From Sternotherus odoratus (Eukaryota > Chordata > Testudines > Kinosternidae): 64,000 nt of DNA. Below, piece by piece: positions 12,816 to 25,493 of this stretch. Numbering within the stretch: position 1 is the first letter of the stretch; the number at the start of each line of letters is the position of its first letter. Under the pieces are notes generated by a model, which saw nothing but the letters and a program-made list of their open reading frames with translations, was not told where the DNA came from and did not search any database. The stretch covers positions 34,573,626-34,637,625 of the forward strand of contig JAVMKO010000004.1 of NCBI GenBank assembly GCA_032164245.1. The letters are read 5' to 3'. Position numbers and translations under genes: made by a program.

Positions 12816-13240
12816 GGAACCAGGAGCTAGAAACTATTGATTACTATTTCCAGTTTTACCACTGACTACCTACAAGGCTTTCGGCAAATCACTGAGACAC
12901 TCTGTTGCTCAGTTTCCCCATTTGTAAAATGGGGAAACTACCTGTATTGCAATGGTGTTATGTAGATCAGTGGTCTTCAAAGTGGGGTGTGCAAGACCCT
13001 GTCGCCAAATCCTCCCGGGAAACCACCGAGATTTTTGTACCGCCAAACTGCCACCGCAGAAAGTGGAAGCTTTCTGTTCAGCAGCATTTTGGCGGACATA
13101 CCCTGGGGGGCTGTGAGCGGACGCTGCACCACGGAAAGGGGCCGCAGCCACAAAAATTTGAGGGCCGCTGATGTAGATTACTGTAGCTAATATTAATAAA
13201 ACACTTTGAAGATGCAGAGTGCTGTGTTAATTACTATCAT
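12816..13240 (+). mobile_element. MIR-like SINE, split by a hAT insertion
   Basis: The phrase GGCAAATCACTGAGACAC...CTCAGTTTCCCCATTTGTAAAATGGGG (12890-12935) is the conserved core of MIR-type SINEs. The continuation TAATATTAATAAAACACTTTGAAGATGC resumes after the hAT element at 12968-13170. The whole is in + orientation and decayed. Confidence 0.75.
12968..13170. mobile_element. Non-autonomous hAT transposon (203 bp) with perfect 8-bp target duplication
   Basis: The ends are inverted: CAGTGGTCTTCAAAG on the left, and TTTGAGGGCCGCTG on the right (reverse complement CAGCGGCCCTCAAA). The flanks are identical 8-mers, atgtagat at 12960-12967 and again at 13171-13178. An 8-bp target duplication with CAG-G-like ends is the signature of hAT elements. 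No transposase fits in 203 bp. It lies inside a MIR-like SINE and so is younger than that SINE. Confidence 0.9.
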
Positions 13241-13578
13241 TATTGTCATCAATCTGATTATGATTTGCCCTATTTCTCACTATCCTTTATAAATGTTTTT
13301 ATACACATGATGGCCTTTTGCCTTTAGTTATTCCAAATTAGTATGTATGGCTCCTTAATACTAAGGACCTGTGCAACCTTGACACAACATGACATATAAG
13401 AGTTATAAAGCGAAAAAGAAAATTGAGTTGAAGTGTAGTTATGGTTGAATCCTTTTTGCATCTTGAGTCATATATACTTTACTTTTCTGATTTAAAAAAA
13501 CAACAATTTGACTCGCAAAATCCAGGCTGATATAGATGCCTTTGAGACACAATAACCATGGAATCACATGATACTTGT

Positions 13579-13741
13579 GATTACCAGATGCTGGGACTGG
13601 AGACGGGATGGATCACTTGATGATTGGCCTGTTCTGTTCATTTCCTTTGAAGTATCTGGTATTGGCCACTGTCAGAAGACTGGATACTGGGCTAGATGAA
13701 CCATTGGTCTGATCCAGTATGGTCATTCTTTATGTTCTTAT
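13579..13741 (+). mobile_element. CR1 LINE 3' tail, plus strand
   Basis: It matches the standard sauropsid CR1 3' end: GGATGGATCACTTGATGATT, then CTGTTCTGTTCATT, GGCCACTGTCAGAAGACTGGA, CTGGGCTAGATGAACC, and an ATTCTT/ATGTTCTTATG terminal repeat. Strongly 5'-truncated. Confidence 0.85.
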
Positions 13742-14268
13742 GCCATTTCAATGTATTTGTTTTATTTATTTGAACTCATAAAACTCATTAAATGCACATC
13801 ATGTGTTTGGGGCTCCCAAGGCATAAATTAGCACCAGTAACACTAACTTAATATAGTATAATGTAAAAGGCTACTCAGCATATCTTAAATCACAATTATC
13901 CACCAGCAAATATATATTCAAAGACAACCAGCAATAATGCATGACTCTATAAATCTCTCCAACCCTCCACTCAACCCCTCTTTTCAGAGTAGAATAGAAC
14001 TTTAGGCTCTGATTCAGATGTGGAATACACTTGCTATACAGGCATTCAGGAGGGGGCATTCAGAAATGAGTGTTCAATTACATTTTGCAAATTATATTCC
14101 CCCCCAACCCAATAAAATATTTTTTGTTACTTCATGCTATGCTGACCTCTCTCAGAAACAGTGTGTGTGACATATCATGGATTACCCTGTATTTCAAAGA
14201 CATTTTATGTTTTACTGCGATTCATAACTGTGTGACTGTGGCCAGGACACCTAATGTAAAATTTTTCT
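13742..14268. other. No gene seen
   Basis: AT-rich intron sequence with short unsupported frames only. Confidence 0.5.
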
Positions 14269-14409
14269 GAGTCGAGTCCAAATCCCATTTTTAAAAGTGA
14301 CTTAGGCATTTCAGAACCTACGTGTTACTGAAAGTCAGTGGGATTCAGGCCCTTTGCCAATGAGACTTCAGATCCTAAATCACTTAGGTGCTTTTGAAAA
14401 CTTGACTCC
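14269..14409. repeat. Fold-back MITE-like repeat
   Basis: The left end (GAGTCGAGTCC, then TTTTTAAAAGTGACTTAGGCA) and right end (TAAATCACTTAGGTGCTTTTGAAAACTTGACTC) form imperfect inverted repeats around a centre with TCAGTGGGATTCAGGC. The layout matches a common fold-back family with AAAAGTGACTTAGG motifs that I know from reptile genomes. No target duplication was resolved. Confidence 0.6.
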
Positions 14410-15768
14410 TAATCTATTTGTGCCTTCCCGACCTGTGACAGAGGGATGATTGTTGTCCATCCCTGCAAAGTGTTTTGAAGTGCTGTGGTATAAATTTAGA
14501 TTAAGAAGACACATGACCTTTCTGTGCCAGACCTGGTGCCAAGTTTGTTGTTCTGAGACGGTGCTTCAGAAAGAAAAGTGCAGGCTTTTTACAATACCTT
14601 TACTATGCTTCCTTGCTGTCATGTTAATTTTTTTTTTGCATTTTTGAGGTTAGAATTCCATTTTCTGTGACTACTGCCATATGTAACATCTCCCAGATAT
14701 GACAAAGTTCAGTTTCAATTCAACAAAAGTAGGATTTATTATCTACTAATAGAATTGAAAGAAAATAAGTTAAAATGTATGTACGTTAACTTGCATGCTA
14801 TCCAGAGACAATGGAAGCTAGACTGATTTGATTAATTCAAGTTAGATTCACAAAGCCTAATACATTCATGCCTGGGATAAGGAGATGCAACTCTACTGAA
14901 CTTAATGGATTTATACCGATTTATACTAACTCTGAATTTCAACAATAGAAGTTGCAGATGAAAAGTCTTTGTCGTCTCCCTGCCAGTGCAGAACTGCTCT
15001 CTGTAGTTACAGCAGATTGAAATATTACCTTGTCTGCACTAATGCAGAATCTTCTGGCTTCTGATAGCTGTCAGAGATTTAGCCTGTTTGGGATTGGCAC
15101 CTCTTCAGAGAAATTGCATGCAACAGGTATGGATAATTGTTTTAGGTCACACCTTGCTCCAAGCAAATCCCTATTAACAGCATGTGAACTACAATTTCAT
15201 ACTAGTGTCCTCCTTTTGCTCTGGAATGATATATATATTTTTGGATGAGATATTGATAGAGAAATACAAACACATAGAAAATCATAAATGCAAACAGAGG
15301 CAAAATACTGGACAGGTGTACTGTAATGTCACTTGTTCTGTACAAGTGCAGTTATCATCATGATGTGGTGAAAACTAGTTCTCCAATGGTAAAAGTAACC
15401 AGCTTTCCATTATAATCCTCACTCTCCCCAGCAGCACCGTTTTAAGTTTGCAAAAACTCAACCAATTCAGTTGCCCTTTCTCATATGCTTCCCTTTGCCA
15501 GAAAATTATTAAAACTTTTTTGGGGGGAGGGAAAGAAGGTTGGAGAATGTTTGTGAAACTGATGGTGAAAGATGACATCATTAAACTGTTCTTATCTTGG
15601 GGGTGCCTGGAATTTCCAAATACACTTTCTTTTACTGAGCTCAAAGAGTAGAAGGAGAGGAATAAAATCCAACTGTGTTCTATTCCCTACATTGCATACT
15701 CTTTCACCTGTGACTTATATGGCACATTTTTTTCAATATCAAAGTTCTCTGCAGACATATATCCTGCT
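14410..15768. other. No gene seen
   Basis: Short frames up to about 104 codons overlap on both strands around 15370-15890, but none resembles a known protein and they alternate between strands. No repeat recognised. Confidence 0.5.
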
Positions 15769-15915
15769 TTACAGATTGGAAAGCTGTGACTCATGCAGTT
15801 TAAGTGAGATTGCCAGAAGTCACGCACAAGTTAGAAAGAGAGCTGATATTAGAACCTATTCTCCTGACTCTTTTTCTCATACCTAGTCCGCTAGACCACA
15901 CTGCTTCCTAGGCAA
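15769..15915 (-). mobile_element. MIR-like SINE, minus strand
   Basis: Starts TTTACAGATTGGAAAGCTGTGAC, followed by TTAAGTGAGATTGCC, AGAACCTATTCTCCTGACTC and CTAGACCACACTGCTTCCTAGGC. This is the reverse-complement order of a MIR-type SINE (core to tRNA-derived head). Confidence 0.7.
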
Positions 15916-18900
15916 GTCACTTTTACCTGTTTCTTTTTCCCAGCCAATACAACTAACTTTACTATTGCACGGAAGTGTGGAGAGGATATTTAGAGGAATT
16001 TGACTTAATGTCCAAGCACAAACAGATTTGAATGTAAATTAATCATCTGATTTTCATGAACACAAATTGTCTCTACTTCACATTGTGTTAATCAAGAAGG
16101 ATATAAATCCCCAATTTAATCCAAGACAAATGGCTGTAGATTTAGTCTAAGGTACTGGAAGAAGCCTTTTGATCTACCTAGATTGCTCCAGACCCACCCT
16201 GCTCAGATTCTTTGGGAGCTGCTCTTTAAACCAAAGAGTGAGAGAGAGAGACTGAGCACATGATTGCCAACACTTGCCTGTGGAATTACACACCCAGTTC
16301 ATTCATTTCACTTATCCAGTACAAAGTTAGACAACAATACTCCAGTATAAAATTGAACAACAGTACAAAGCTCTCTGTAATATATATAATATAATACAAA
16401 TTCTTAGGTAAGCAATAGACCAGAGAGCAATACTTAATTATGTTCATAGCCAAAAATCTTTGCTAAACTGGAGTTAAGATTGGAAAATTGTATCCATAAT
16501 TTAAAGGATAAAACTTTAATAAATACTGTACTTAAAAAGAAAGAGAGCCAAAAAGTTCAATGCTAAGGCTATATTTAAAAACACTCCAAGACTCTGGAAA
16601 CTATATAACAAACAACCTTAAGTCTGCCTGCTATTTCAGCCACCATGTGCATCCTCCCACCTCCCTCAATGGGTGGGGAAACTTGATGGGGCTGGGGTAA
16701 AAGGAGGCAGTCCCAGGAGTTTGGGAGGGAGGCACTCACTCAGAGATACCAGGTAGCTCCTCCCCCACCCACTGGAATCTCTGGTACTCATTGGTCAGCT
16801 GGGAGGAGAGAAGGAGGGATGATTGGCCAGGAGTCCCAGCAACCCCACCCTATACACCCTGAACCAACAATGGGAATCTGGCCTGACAGGAGTTATGGGT
16901 TATATGGCAAGAGTCCTGTAACCCCTGCACTGGAGCCAATTAAATGCCTGGTATAGGAGAGTATGGGTGATAGATGGGTAGCACAGGTCCCCTGTCTTAA
17001 AGTTTAATACAAGTTGTGGCTTGCCACTTAAAATTCATCCATGTAGCTGACCTCATTTCACAGCTGTGTCTACATCAGTCTTCCCATATACCTCTTGTAA
17101 AGCACCACAGCTTGACATTGTCCATAGCTATGGAAGCCTGTTCTCTCCAGTTTTCCTTTTGTATCATATGCTGCTGACAAATGGCCCACTTCTTTGCTCC
17201 TAGACCTGTGTTAGTATCTGTCATGGCTCCTCCTGATTCTGCTTCACCATTGGAGTGATGAGTCAAGAGTGACTCGCAAGGGAGGTGGACCATTTTGAAG
17301 CAGCACTAGGGATTAAAGAAGGTTTCAGCATGTGTGGATGGAATGAGGTGAAAGAGTTGCTCCAAACCAGTGTCCGAATCACCCAACCAACCATCTGCAG
17401 GAAACCTTCCCTTCTCGTTCCCCTCCTCAAAATTCTTAGAAAATAGTTAATTTCCAGAGGTATAGTCCCCACTCATCACATGCATTTTAGTTGGGATGTC
17501 TCTATGCTACAGTTTCCCATGCGTTAGCAAATAACTTTAAAATGTTTTTAGCAATTCTTGCTTATAGGGTACATTTATAAATAAATTATATATGGTTAAT
17601 AAACAGTTAATAGCTGTTTTAAACTATTATGGAGTCCAACAAGTCTTTAGGTTGCTTATTACCATCTATAATATGTATTGCTCATTTTTGCAACATGTTT
17701 ACATCATTTGTTAATAATTTATTAACCCTTTATAAACTATTTTAAAAATGTACTTTCAATATAGAACTTGACCAAGTTATCAGCCATGCTTAAGCACAGT
17801 TTAAAAAAACAGTTCTAATGTTGCTTGATTGTCTAATTCACTTTAAACAAATACTTATTCAGGTTTCTACGCCTGGAGAAAAGAACCGCATTAATAACTT
17901 AGTAACTAGTAAATTACAAAGAACAAATTATTCTGTAAGCAGGATACTGATTATTCATTTTCAGCTCTTGATCCCTTTTAGCTGCATTGATGTTCACTGG
18001 ATTTTACCTTGTATCCTTCTCTGCTATTGTGAGAATGCCATGTGTCCGTTGTTTTCAGGCAACTATATCTGTCTTTGCTATAGAGTAACTTTGCTTGTTG
18101 GATAGGCTTTAGTCTTGTAATAAAAAAATAACATAGTATGATATAATTAAGTTAAAAATAATAAAACCATTTTTTTCTCTTTGGAAAACCGTAGGATCCA
18201 AAATGCTGAAAAATATATAGTATTTTTCACGAATATTCAATAATTTTTTTAACATGCATTTTACTAAGTTGGACCTGATTCACCCCTGCGTTTTATTCCA
18301 GTTTTATAAGCAATGAACCAGGTCTGTTGTATCAGAAAATAATGGAGAATACATATGCCTCCTTACTCATAAAATTTGATGCTCTTTAGGATTTAATTTT
18401 TGAAAGCTAGTACATATAGTTTTTGTGTTTGTTTGTTTTTCCAAAAATTGGTGCCTAAAGTTAGGATCCTAAATCATTATTTTGGTCCCAATTCAACAAG
18501 GCACTTAATATGTTCAACTATAAGGATGGGAGTAGTCCATGACTTCTTTCTTACTTACATAAATTTAGCTGAGATCTGACTTAATCAGGGCCTAAATAAA
18601 TCCTGAATAAGATGATTTAAATAAATGGCTTGGTTTTAAGTGATGAGCACCCAGTAGGTCACATTAATTTCATTGGTAGCTACAAGATTCTCAGTTTGTT
18701 TTTTTTAAATCAGAACACTTATTTAGGAGCTTAATTGTAGTTGGGTATTTTTGTATACCTTGTCCGTTATTATGAAACAAAGCAGTCAAAAAATAAAAAG
18801 TAGATCTTATTTTCTGAGTATCTTCTTGTTTGGTAAATAAACTGAAGAATCTCCTGTAGAGCTCAGAGATTAAATTGTGAAAATAAAAAAAGAGTGCCGA

Positions 18901-19440
18901 GGGTACGTATTTAAGAGTTGTTAATTGTATTTACAAAGTAGAACTTGTTCTCTGTCCTTTGTAATCGGCATAATATTTAAAGCAGAGCCAAATGGTTTGC
19001 CAAACTTCTGTGGCTTCCAGGCACCTTAGGATGACTGTTCTCTCATATATAGAGAGATGAGGTTACTGAGGCTCTCCCTAGTGTATAAAAAAGAAGCAAC
19101 TGAAAAAGAGTTCAGTTACTTCAGAGACTTGAAAACAGATGTTTTAACAGCCCCAGAGGTATCCAAATGTGCTTGTGTGTGTATGTGACCTTGTATCTAC
19201 CTTACCAGAGATATTTCAATTGATACACTGTGCCCTTCTAGCTGTGGTCCTGTTTTGTACAATGACCTGGAAGTACAGCATTTCTCTGCTCATTTGAAAA
19301 TATTCCTAATGTCCGTAATGCAGTAGAAATCCAGTTTTCAAAGGGTTTTGAAGATATCTGAGAGGATTTGTCAAGCAAGGAAGCACATGCATGATGTGTA
19401 TTGAAGATTAGTTGTGTCTCCAGACAGCGACTCATTGGAA
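15916..19440. other. No gene seen; includes a CCAAT-box-containing GC-richer stretch
   Basis: Mostly AT-rich. At 16640-16990 the sequence is GC-richer and has two inverted CCAAT boxes (CATTGGTCAG near 16789, GATTGGCCAG near 16820) and a CAATTAAATG. This could be an old LTR or SINE, but no ends or target duplication were found. Frames are short and unsupported. Confidence 0.4.
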
Positions 19441-19660
19441 CTGGATATTATTATGATTTGTACTCCAAGGAAGAGTAGGGGCCCCAATTAGAGTTCTGTT
19501 GTTCTAGGTGCTGAACAAACACATAATGTAGAGATGGTCCCTGCCCTGAAGACTTTGCAATCTAAGTATGAGGCAAGGAACAACAGATGGATACAACAAA
19601 CAGAAGGGGATACAAGGTAACAATGAGATGATTAATGAACAATATTGTGCGATAAGGACT
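19441..19660 (+). mobile_element. Ancient L3/CR1-type LINE 3' tail
   Basis: Contains GGGGCCCCAATTAGAGTTCTG, GTGCTGAACAAACACATAATG, GGTCCCTGCCCTGAAGA, CAATCTAAGTATGAGGCAAG and AACAGATGGATACAACAAACAG. This order is that of the widely conserved amniote L3-type CR1 tail. Recognition is from memory of the family. Confidence 0.65.
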
Positions 19661-20217
19661 GTACAAACTGTCTTTTTTTAATGCATCTGTTCCCAGTAAT
19701 TCTAGATCTTGGATAATTTCCAGAAAATGCCTGTATTTGATCATATTTCCCTTTTGGCATATGGTAGAGACATGTTCCATCCACATTCCTTCTTCTGTGG
19801 GAATACATTGTAGTACAGCTCTCTGCAAACTTTTTTGTCTCCTCTTTGTTCTTTCTTTTAACCTCACCTACACGGAAGCCAGAAGCTTTTAAAGATGATT
19901 CTTTAAGAAGAGTTTTAAAATCTTTGCTATGGACACACATTTAACATATAGGAGTGATTCTCATTTTCTATTGTATATTGCCTCTCTCTACCAGGGTTTC
20001 TACCATTCAGCTGAAGAAGACATTTTAGGGTCTTTTCTCTTGGAGAATTTATAAACTGTTGTTCTAGTGGCTGGGGGAGTCTGACGTAAAAATACTTGAT
20101 GCTGCATTTCTACTAGACTCCCAATTCTTGTTGAGGGCAAGTGGAGTTTTGGTAGTTTAAGGAATATGAAAATAAGCCCCAAGCGTGAGTTAGGTTAGGA
20201 TGGAATGTAATGACAAA
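19661..20217. other. No gene seen
   Basis: Two overlapping minus-strand frames of about 100 codons (19562-19940) have no recognisable domain and partly overlap the LINE tail. Confidence 0.5.
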
Positions 20218-20312
20218 GGGTCTGGTTCTGATTTCATTTATATCAATTTGACATCCATGTGACTGATGGAGTTGCTCGCTTACTCTGATATAAGTGAGAC
20301 CAGAATCAGGCC
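20218..20312. repeat. Small fold-back element (95 bp)
   Basis: The left end GGTCTGGTTCTGATTTCATTTATATCA pairs with the reverse complement of the right end (GGCCTGATTCTGGTCTCACTTATATCAG). It belongs to the same type as 42605-42713, whose ends read GGCTAGATTCTGAC and CAGAATCTAGTCC. Confidence 0.65.
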
Positions 20313-23300
20313 TTGATCTTTAAATACTTGAAAGAGTCTTGTGGTTTTAGTAATTTGTAATTATTTTAGCAGCTTCATATAGTCTTTTCAATGTGCTATT
20401 CGATATATGCTTGTGTGTGAACACAATACACAAAATATTGTATATATCTTACCAGACCTATTTAACACTTACCAAAAAATCAAATTCTTCTAATACTGTC
20501 TTGTCCCGAATTCTTATCCGTTGTTGTCCTTTGAAGTTTGTCATGTTATCTTTTGATCAGTCCGTGTCATTGCTTCAGGAGGAAGCTCTTAGTATTCTAA
20601 GCCAATTGACAAATAAGACATGCCAGTCCTGCTAACGGAAAAGGAATTAGGCCTCACATAGCCAGTGGTGTGTGAGTATACGTGTAACTGGAAACATTTG
20701 TTTTCCTCTGTGAAATTGGGGAAGGCCGATTGCCTGGAGAGGCGCATCAAACAATGTTATAATGCCGTTTGATGTTTCTTATTGGGGCATAAATCTTGCT
20801 CTAGCATTAATTCATTTTTGTTTTTTATTAAATCCTATAATAGTCCAACTATGTACAATCATTTATTTGTATGCACCAAAATATTGAAGACTGAATAGAT
20901 GCTACAAGGGGTTACAGAGGCTATATTAAAGCCAAAGTCGTCTACAAGAGGTCAGTAATAGATCTCCACTTCCTGTTGCTACAGATTTCTCCAGCAGTTG
21001 CAGGGCCCAGTAATGCCAGGTATTAAGCACCCGCTGAGAGGTAATGGGTGCCTTCAGCTCCCACTTACATCAGTGGCTGATGAAGGGGCTCAAAAATTTG
21101 AAGTGAGTCAAAATCTTAAGCAGGATAGACTGTTTTCCTGAACAAATCAAGACCTTAAAAATTTTAGATTTAACAGCTATCATCTATTTTAATAAGTATT
21201 TTATATTCAGAACTTTTCCAAATATTACTATCTTGACATAATTTTTCTTTCATCAATAGTGTGCTTGGTGTTTTGATTGCAGAGTTTTAGGTCTTTCTCA
21301 CCCTATGTTAGTGTTTGTTTTCAGTAGAATTCTCCTAATGATGGTACAGCGTTGAATGGTCTGTTAACCAAACAACGCGGTTGTTTCATGTAAGAAAAAG
21401 AGGCCTTTCAAAAAAAAAAATCCTGATAGGACATAAAATTATATAATATAATATTTAATGATTAAAAATACAAATCATAGTCACTACATAGCTTCAGTAT
21501 TAAAAAGATGAAAAAATAAAGACACTTGGACACATGTTTGCTATCTGATGATGTCCTGTTTAACTTCTTGCCACTGGCTAAATGCTTCCTCTTTAAGTAG
21601 GATTTATGCCTATTTTGTCCATATTAACTATTATACATTACCATTCATTATCTTGAGGCTAATTCAGCTTGAAAGAAGTTTTAAAGGATACACAAATAGG
21701 ATAACCACTATATTGAGGGAAATCTACTGTTCCTTTTACACATGATCAAATTTGATATTGTCATAAAGCAATGAAAGTGTTTTGTTCTTATTATCTATTG
21801 GGAGAGAGTATTAATTTTTCTAGTGGTCTGAATCCAACAGTGGGAGCCAGAAACTCCCACGTTCTGTTCTTGGGTTTAACATTTATTCTTTTTGTAGTTA
21901 CACTTTGACTCAGTTTCCCCATGTGTAAATAGACTATTATAATTAGAGCTGTCAATTCGAATGTAACATTAAACACCGTTATCGTTGGCCCCTGGACACA
22001 CACACACTGCCTCTCTTACCCTCTGGGCCCTGACTTAAAAAGAAGACCTTGATGAACTTTTTGTCTAAACCAGTAAGTCTCGGTCAAATTTTGGATTTGA
22101 TAAAACAGCATATTTTTGACAAAATGAAATTTTGTCAAAAATGTTCAGACCAGTTCTAATTATATCATCTGCATATCATACCAAAATGTTTTAAAGCTTG
22201 ATTAATTAGTTCAATGTTACAAAATTCTTTGATTATGAAAAGTTGCATTATCTAAATGCTTAGTAGTATATCTTCCACAGGTGGTATAATTTTAGATATT
22301 TATTTCATGAAACTGTTAAAAGTTTTTACCTGTACAACTCCAGAATACAAAATGTGAATGATCTGTGACCAGTGCATGGAAGATAGAAAGAGTAAGAGAA
22401 CTGTTTTACAGCATGGCTAATTTTTAATATAGTTCATCAAAGGCTAACACTTTTACTTGAGGTTAGTGTATGACTCACAGTGATTATCTACACCCACTGC
22501 CTCTCTTTCCACTTATACATTTTTTTCAAAAAAAAAAAAAAAAAAAAAAAAGCTTAAAGCTATATATAAGTAAAGATAATTAAAAGCTGACACACTTTCA
22601 AATCTCCCAGCTAAAGAATATTGAACTATGGAACTGCAGTGAATCAGATAAAATTTGGACACAAAACTCTCATCAAACCACATGCATTATTGTTTTTATT
22701 TTGTGTTGCTCCTTTAACTCACCAAGTAGAGTTGTGAGTTTTATCCATAATAGTGCACATGTGCAGTAGGCTTTTTTCTGTACAAACTTTAGTTAATAGT
22801 CTCAAGAGACAGTGGTGCTCCCTAGGGGTGGTGGTCTTTCCAGTGTACAGTTTAAACAGAGAGGTGTTTATGGGTAGATAGGGTCTTCAGCCTCTCTGGA
22901 CTAGACCTGGTTGGGATTTTTCTGATTAAATTGTTTTTAATTGGAAAATGCCAGTTTGTCCAAACTGAAATATCATAGAAATGCTCAGGTGTTGATTAAT
23001 ATTTTAACAGAAATATATGTAAGTTTTCTTGCTTGGCAAGTTTCTGGGAAGCCAGGGCTTCCAGGATCCCATTTGCTTAAAAATAAAAAAAAGACCAAGA
23101 AAAGAGAAAGCACAGACATTAACAACATAGTTAAATTCATATGGATATGTTTTAGAAACCTTGTGTATGAAAATCGTGGTGTAGGGAATAGAAAATACAA
23201 CTTCAGCGTGCTAGGGATTTAGCCTCAGGTGTTTGGCTGCTGTTCCAAGCTATGTCAAACTATACAAGAATAACTTATCATTGCATGTTATTTGTAAAAG

Positions 23301-25493
23301 ATACTGAAGTCTTACGGGTGACATGGTTAGACAATGGGAAAGGTTGGGCATATTCCCCAGAATGGATTTCAAATGTGCTTATCAAAGGAATTTAAATAAT
23401 AGCCATTGTTCTATAGTTCATCTTTCAGATGAATTTTCCATTTCTGTTTAGAGCAGGTCTTATCTATTAGACTGTGTATGTATTCATTGTTAATCTCTCT
23501 CCAGCTCTACTTGCAAGCTAACGTGTTACACTTCCTTTTAGGAACTTCTGTGCTAAGAGAAAAGTCACGATAGTCAGTAACACTTTTAAACAAGGTTCTT
23601 CACAGTAACATTCTAACACAGTTTCAAAATGGCTTCTGTAGCCAATATAAAGATGCCTATACAATAATTTGTAAAACGTTTTGTAACATGGATTCCCTGG
23701 TCTGTATTAGCCAGGGGAACCATTTTGAAACCACTTTAGCGCCTTTCTGTAAGTAGAAGTGTTAAAAGTTCTGGCTAACAGTTTCCTTTTAACATGGATG
23801 GGACCTAATAAAACATTCTTTGTCTCTTCTGAAAATTGCTTAAATATGGTGATTAGGCATCATGTTGAAGAAAAGTCATCCTCCTTCCTTGGTATTGGTA
23901 ATGTTACTGAAGGGGTTTTTAGTCTATCTGTCCAGAATAAGATTGGTAAACTGTTACTAGAAATGGTCAAACATTTTCCACTGAAATAGTTTTTTGATGG
24001 AAAATTAGATTTTTGATGAAGTTTTTCATAAAAAGTGTCTAGTCTCCAAAGAGAAAAATGACTTTTTCTTGAAAAACCCAAAACTTGAAAAACAAACCAA
24101 TTTCAGTTTTTTGACTGAATTAAAAAAAAAAATCTATTTGGAAAGGCTGCCATAGTGCCCCCTGGGACGAGAATAGCGATGTAAGGCACCCAAACAAAAA
24201 CTCCCTTGAGACACCATGGCAGCATTTCTGAATCAAAGATTTTGGTTTTTAAGCCAAAAGCTTTTTGATTCCCCACCTCCTCCCCCCAAAAAAGTGGAAA
24301 CATTTTCACAAAGGGGGAAAAAAATACCATACATTTTTCAGCTGTATCAAGCTGACAGAACTCCTGAAGGCAGTGCATAGGAATTTGAAAATGTCATGGT
24401 TACATGACCTTTGCTCATATATGCTACAGGGAAACCCCTTTCCACCACTTAACATTTCAGGTCACATCCTCAGTTGGTGTAAATTAGCATATTGCCATTG
24501 AAGGCAATGCTCATGCTACACAGATTTATAACAAATGAGGCTATGGCCATTACATCTTCACAGGCATGTGCATATACATAGCAACAATGGCTTGTCACAG
24601 ATAGCTGAGAATTAGATTTCATTAAAATTAAGAGGACTGCCGGGGGAGTAAGGTACTATTCAGCAGAAGCATGGGGGTATAAGAATCTGATAATGGGATT
24701 ATTCACATGCTTAAAGTTAGGCAATGTGCTTAAGAACGTTTCTGAATTGGGGTCAGTGTTTTTAAAATCAGATTTATTCCCACCAAGATCCATCAAAGGG
24801 GAAAACTGTGGTGGCCACGAACTCTCTTCTGTTAGGATGCACATAGCAAGCCTTCATAGCCCCAAAAGAGTCCAGTGGCTGGAGAGGAGGCCAAGCAATG
24901 AGATGTGCTGATTCAGTGCATTCCTCACACAGCCATTGCTGGACAAGGTTCTAACTGAGCCAAGATCACAAGTCAAAGATGCCTTCTGGTAGAGTGCTCA
25001 AGTTTGGACTTGTGGCAGCAACTCTGTTTGCCCTCCCTTGGGATGAATCCACTGTGGAACACAAAATGATCCATTAGTGCTGATTCAGCACACTGTGCAA
25101 GGCTGGATATATTCTGTCCATTCTCTGCTGAAAAATAAGACTTGGTAAAACTAATGCACTTCAATACAGTTTAATCAGATACGACTGTCACTAATAGAAC
25201 ATAACTTACTACCTGACTCAGTGCCACCACTGTAATGGTTCATTAGGATTCTGATGCTTTTATTCAATTACTGTTGGGTCACTGATATTCAACATGGAAT
25301 CTGGAGGAGGTAATAGAAAGGATATGTTACATATTGCAAGTAGTAATACAAAGCAGACCCTCGAAAATTTTCACAGTAGGTACATAAAATTATGCACCTA
25401 AATCCCTATTTTAGGCACTTAAATATAAAATAGCCTGATTCCTTTTTTTTAGAGGGGATAAGCAGACCAGCTCCAATTTAAATAAAATATATA
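20313..25493. other. No gene seen; AT-rich intron with poly-A and AT-rich hairpins
   Basis: No coding or mobile element was delimited. A 24-base A tract lies at 22528-22551. A perfect hairpin is at 22112-22142. The stretch 23960-24120 is rich in TTTTTGA/TCAAAAA-type inverted phrases and may be a decayed AT-rich fold-back family. Frames are up to 93 codons, with overlap on both strands and no conserved motif. Confidence 0.5.
22112..22142. repeat. Perfect 14-bp inverted repeat with 3-base loop
   Basis: ATTTTTGACAAAAT, then GAA, then ATTTTGTCAAAAAT. All 14 pairs match. It sits in a TTTGACA-rich context, so it is probably the centre of an AT-rich fold-back repeat and not a terminator. Confidence 0.8.

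Noticed and set aside
16640..16990. Possible promoter with two inverted CCAAT boxes
   Set aside because: No CpG cluster, TATA box, first exon or splice donor follows. More likely a fragment of an old repeat, too weak to call.
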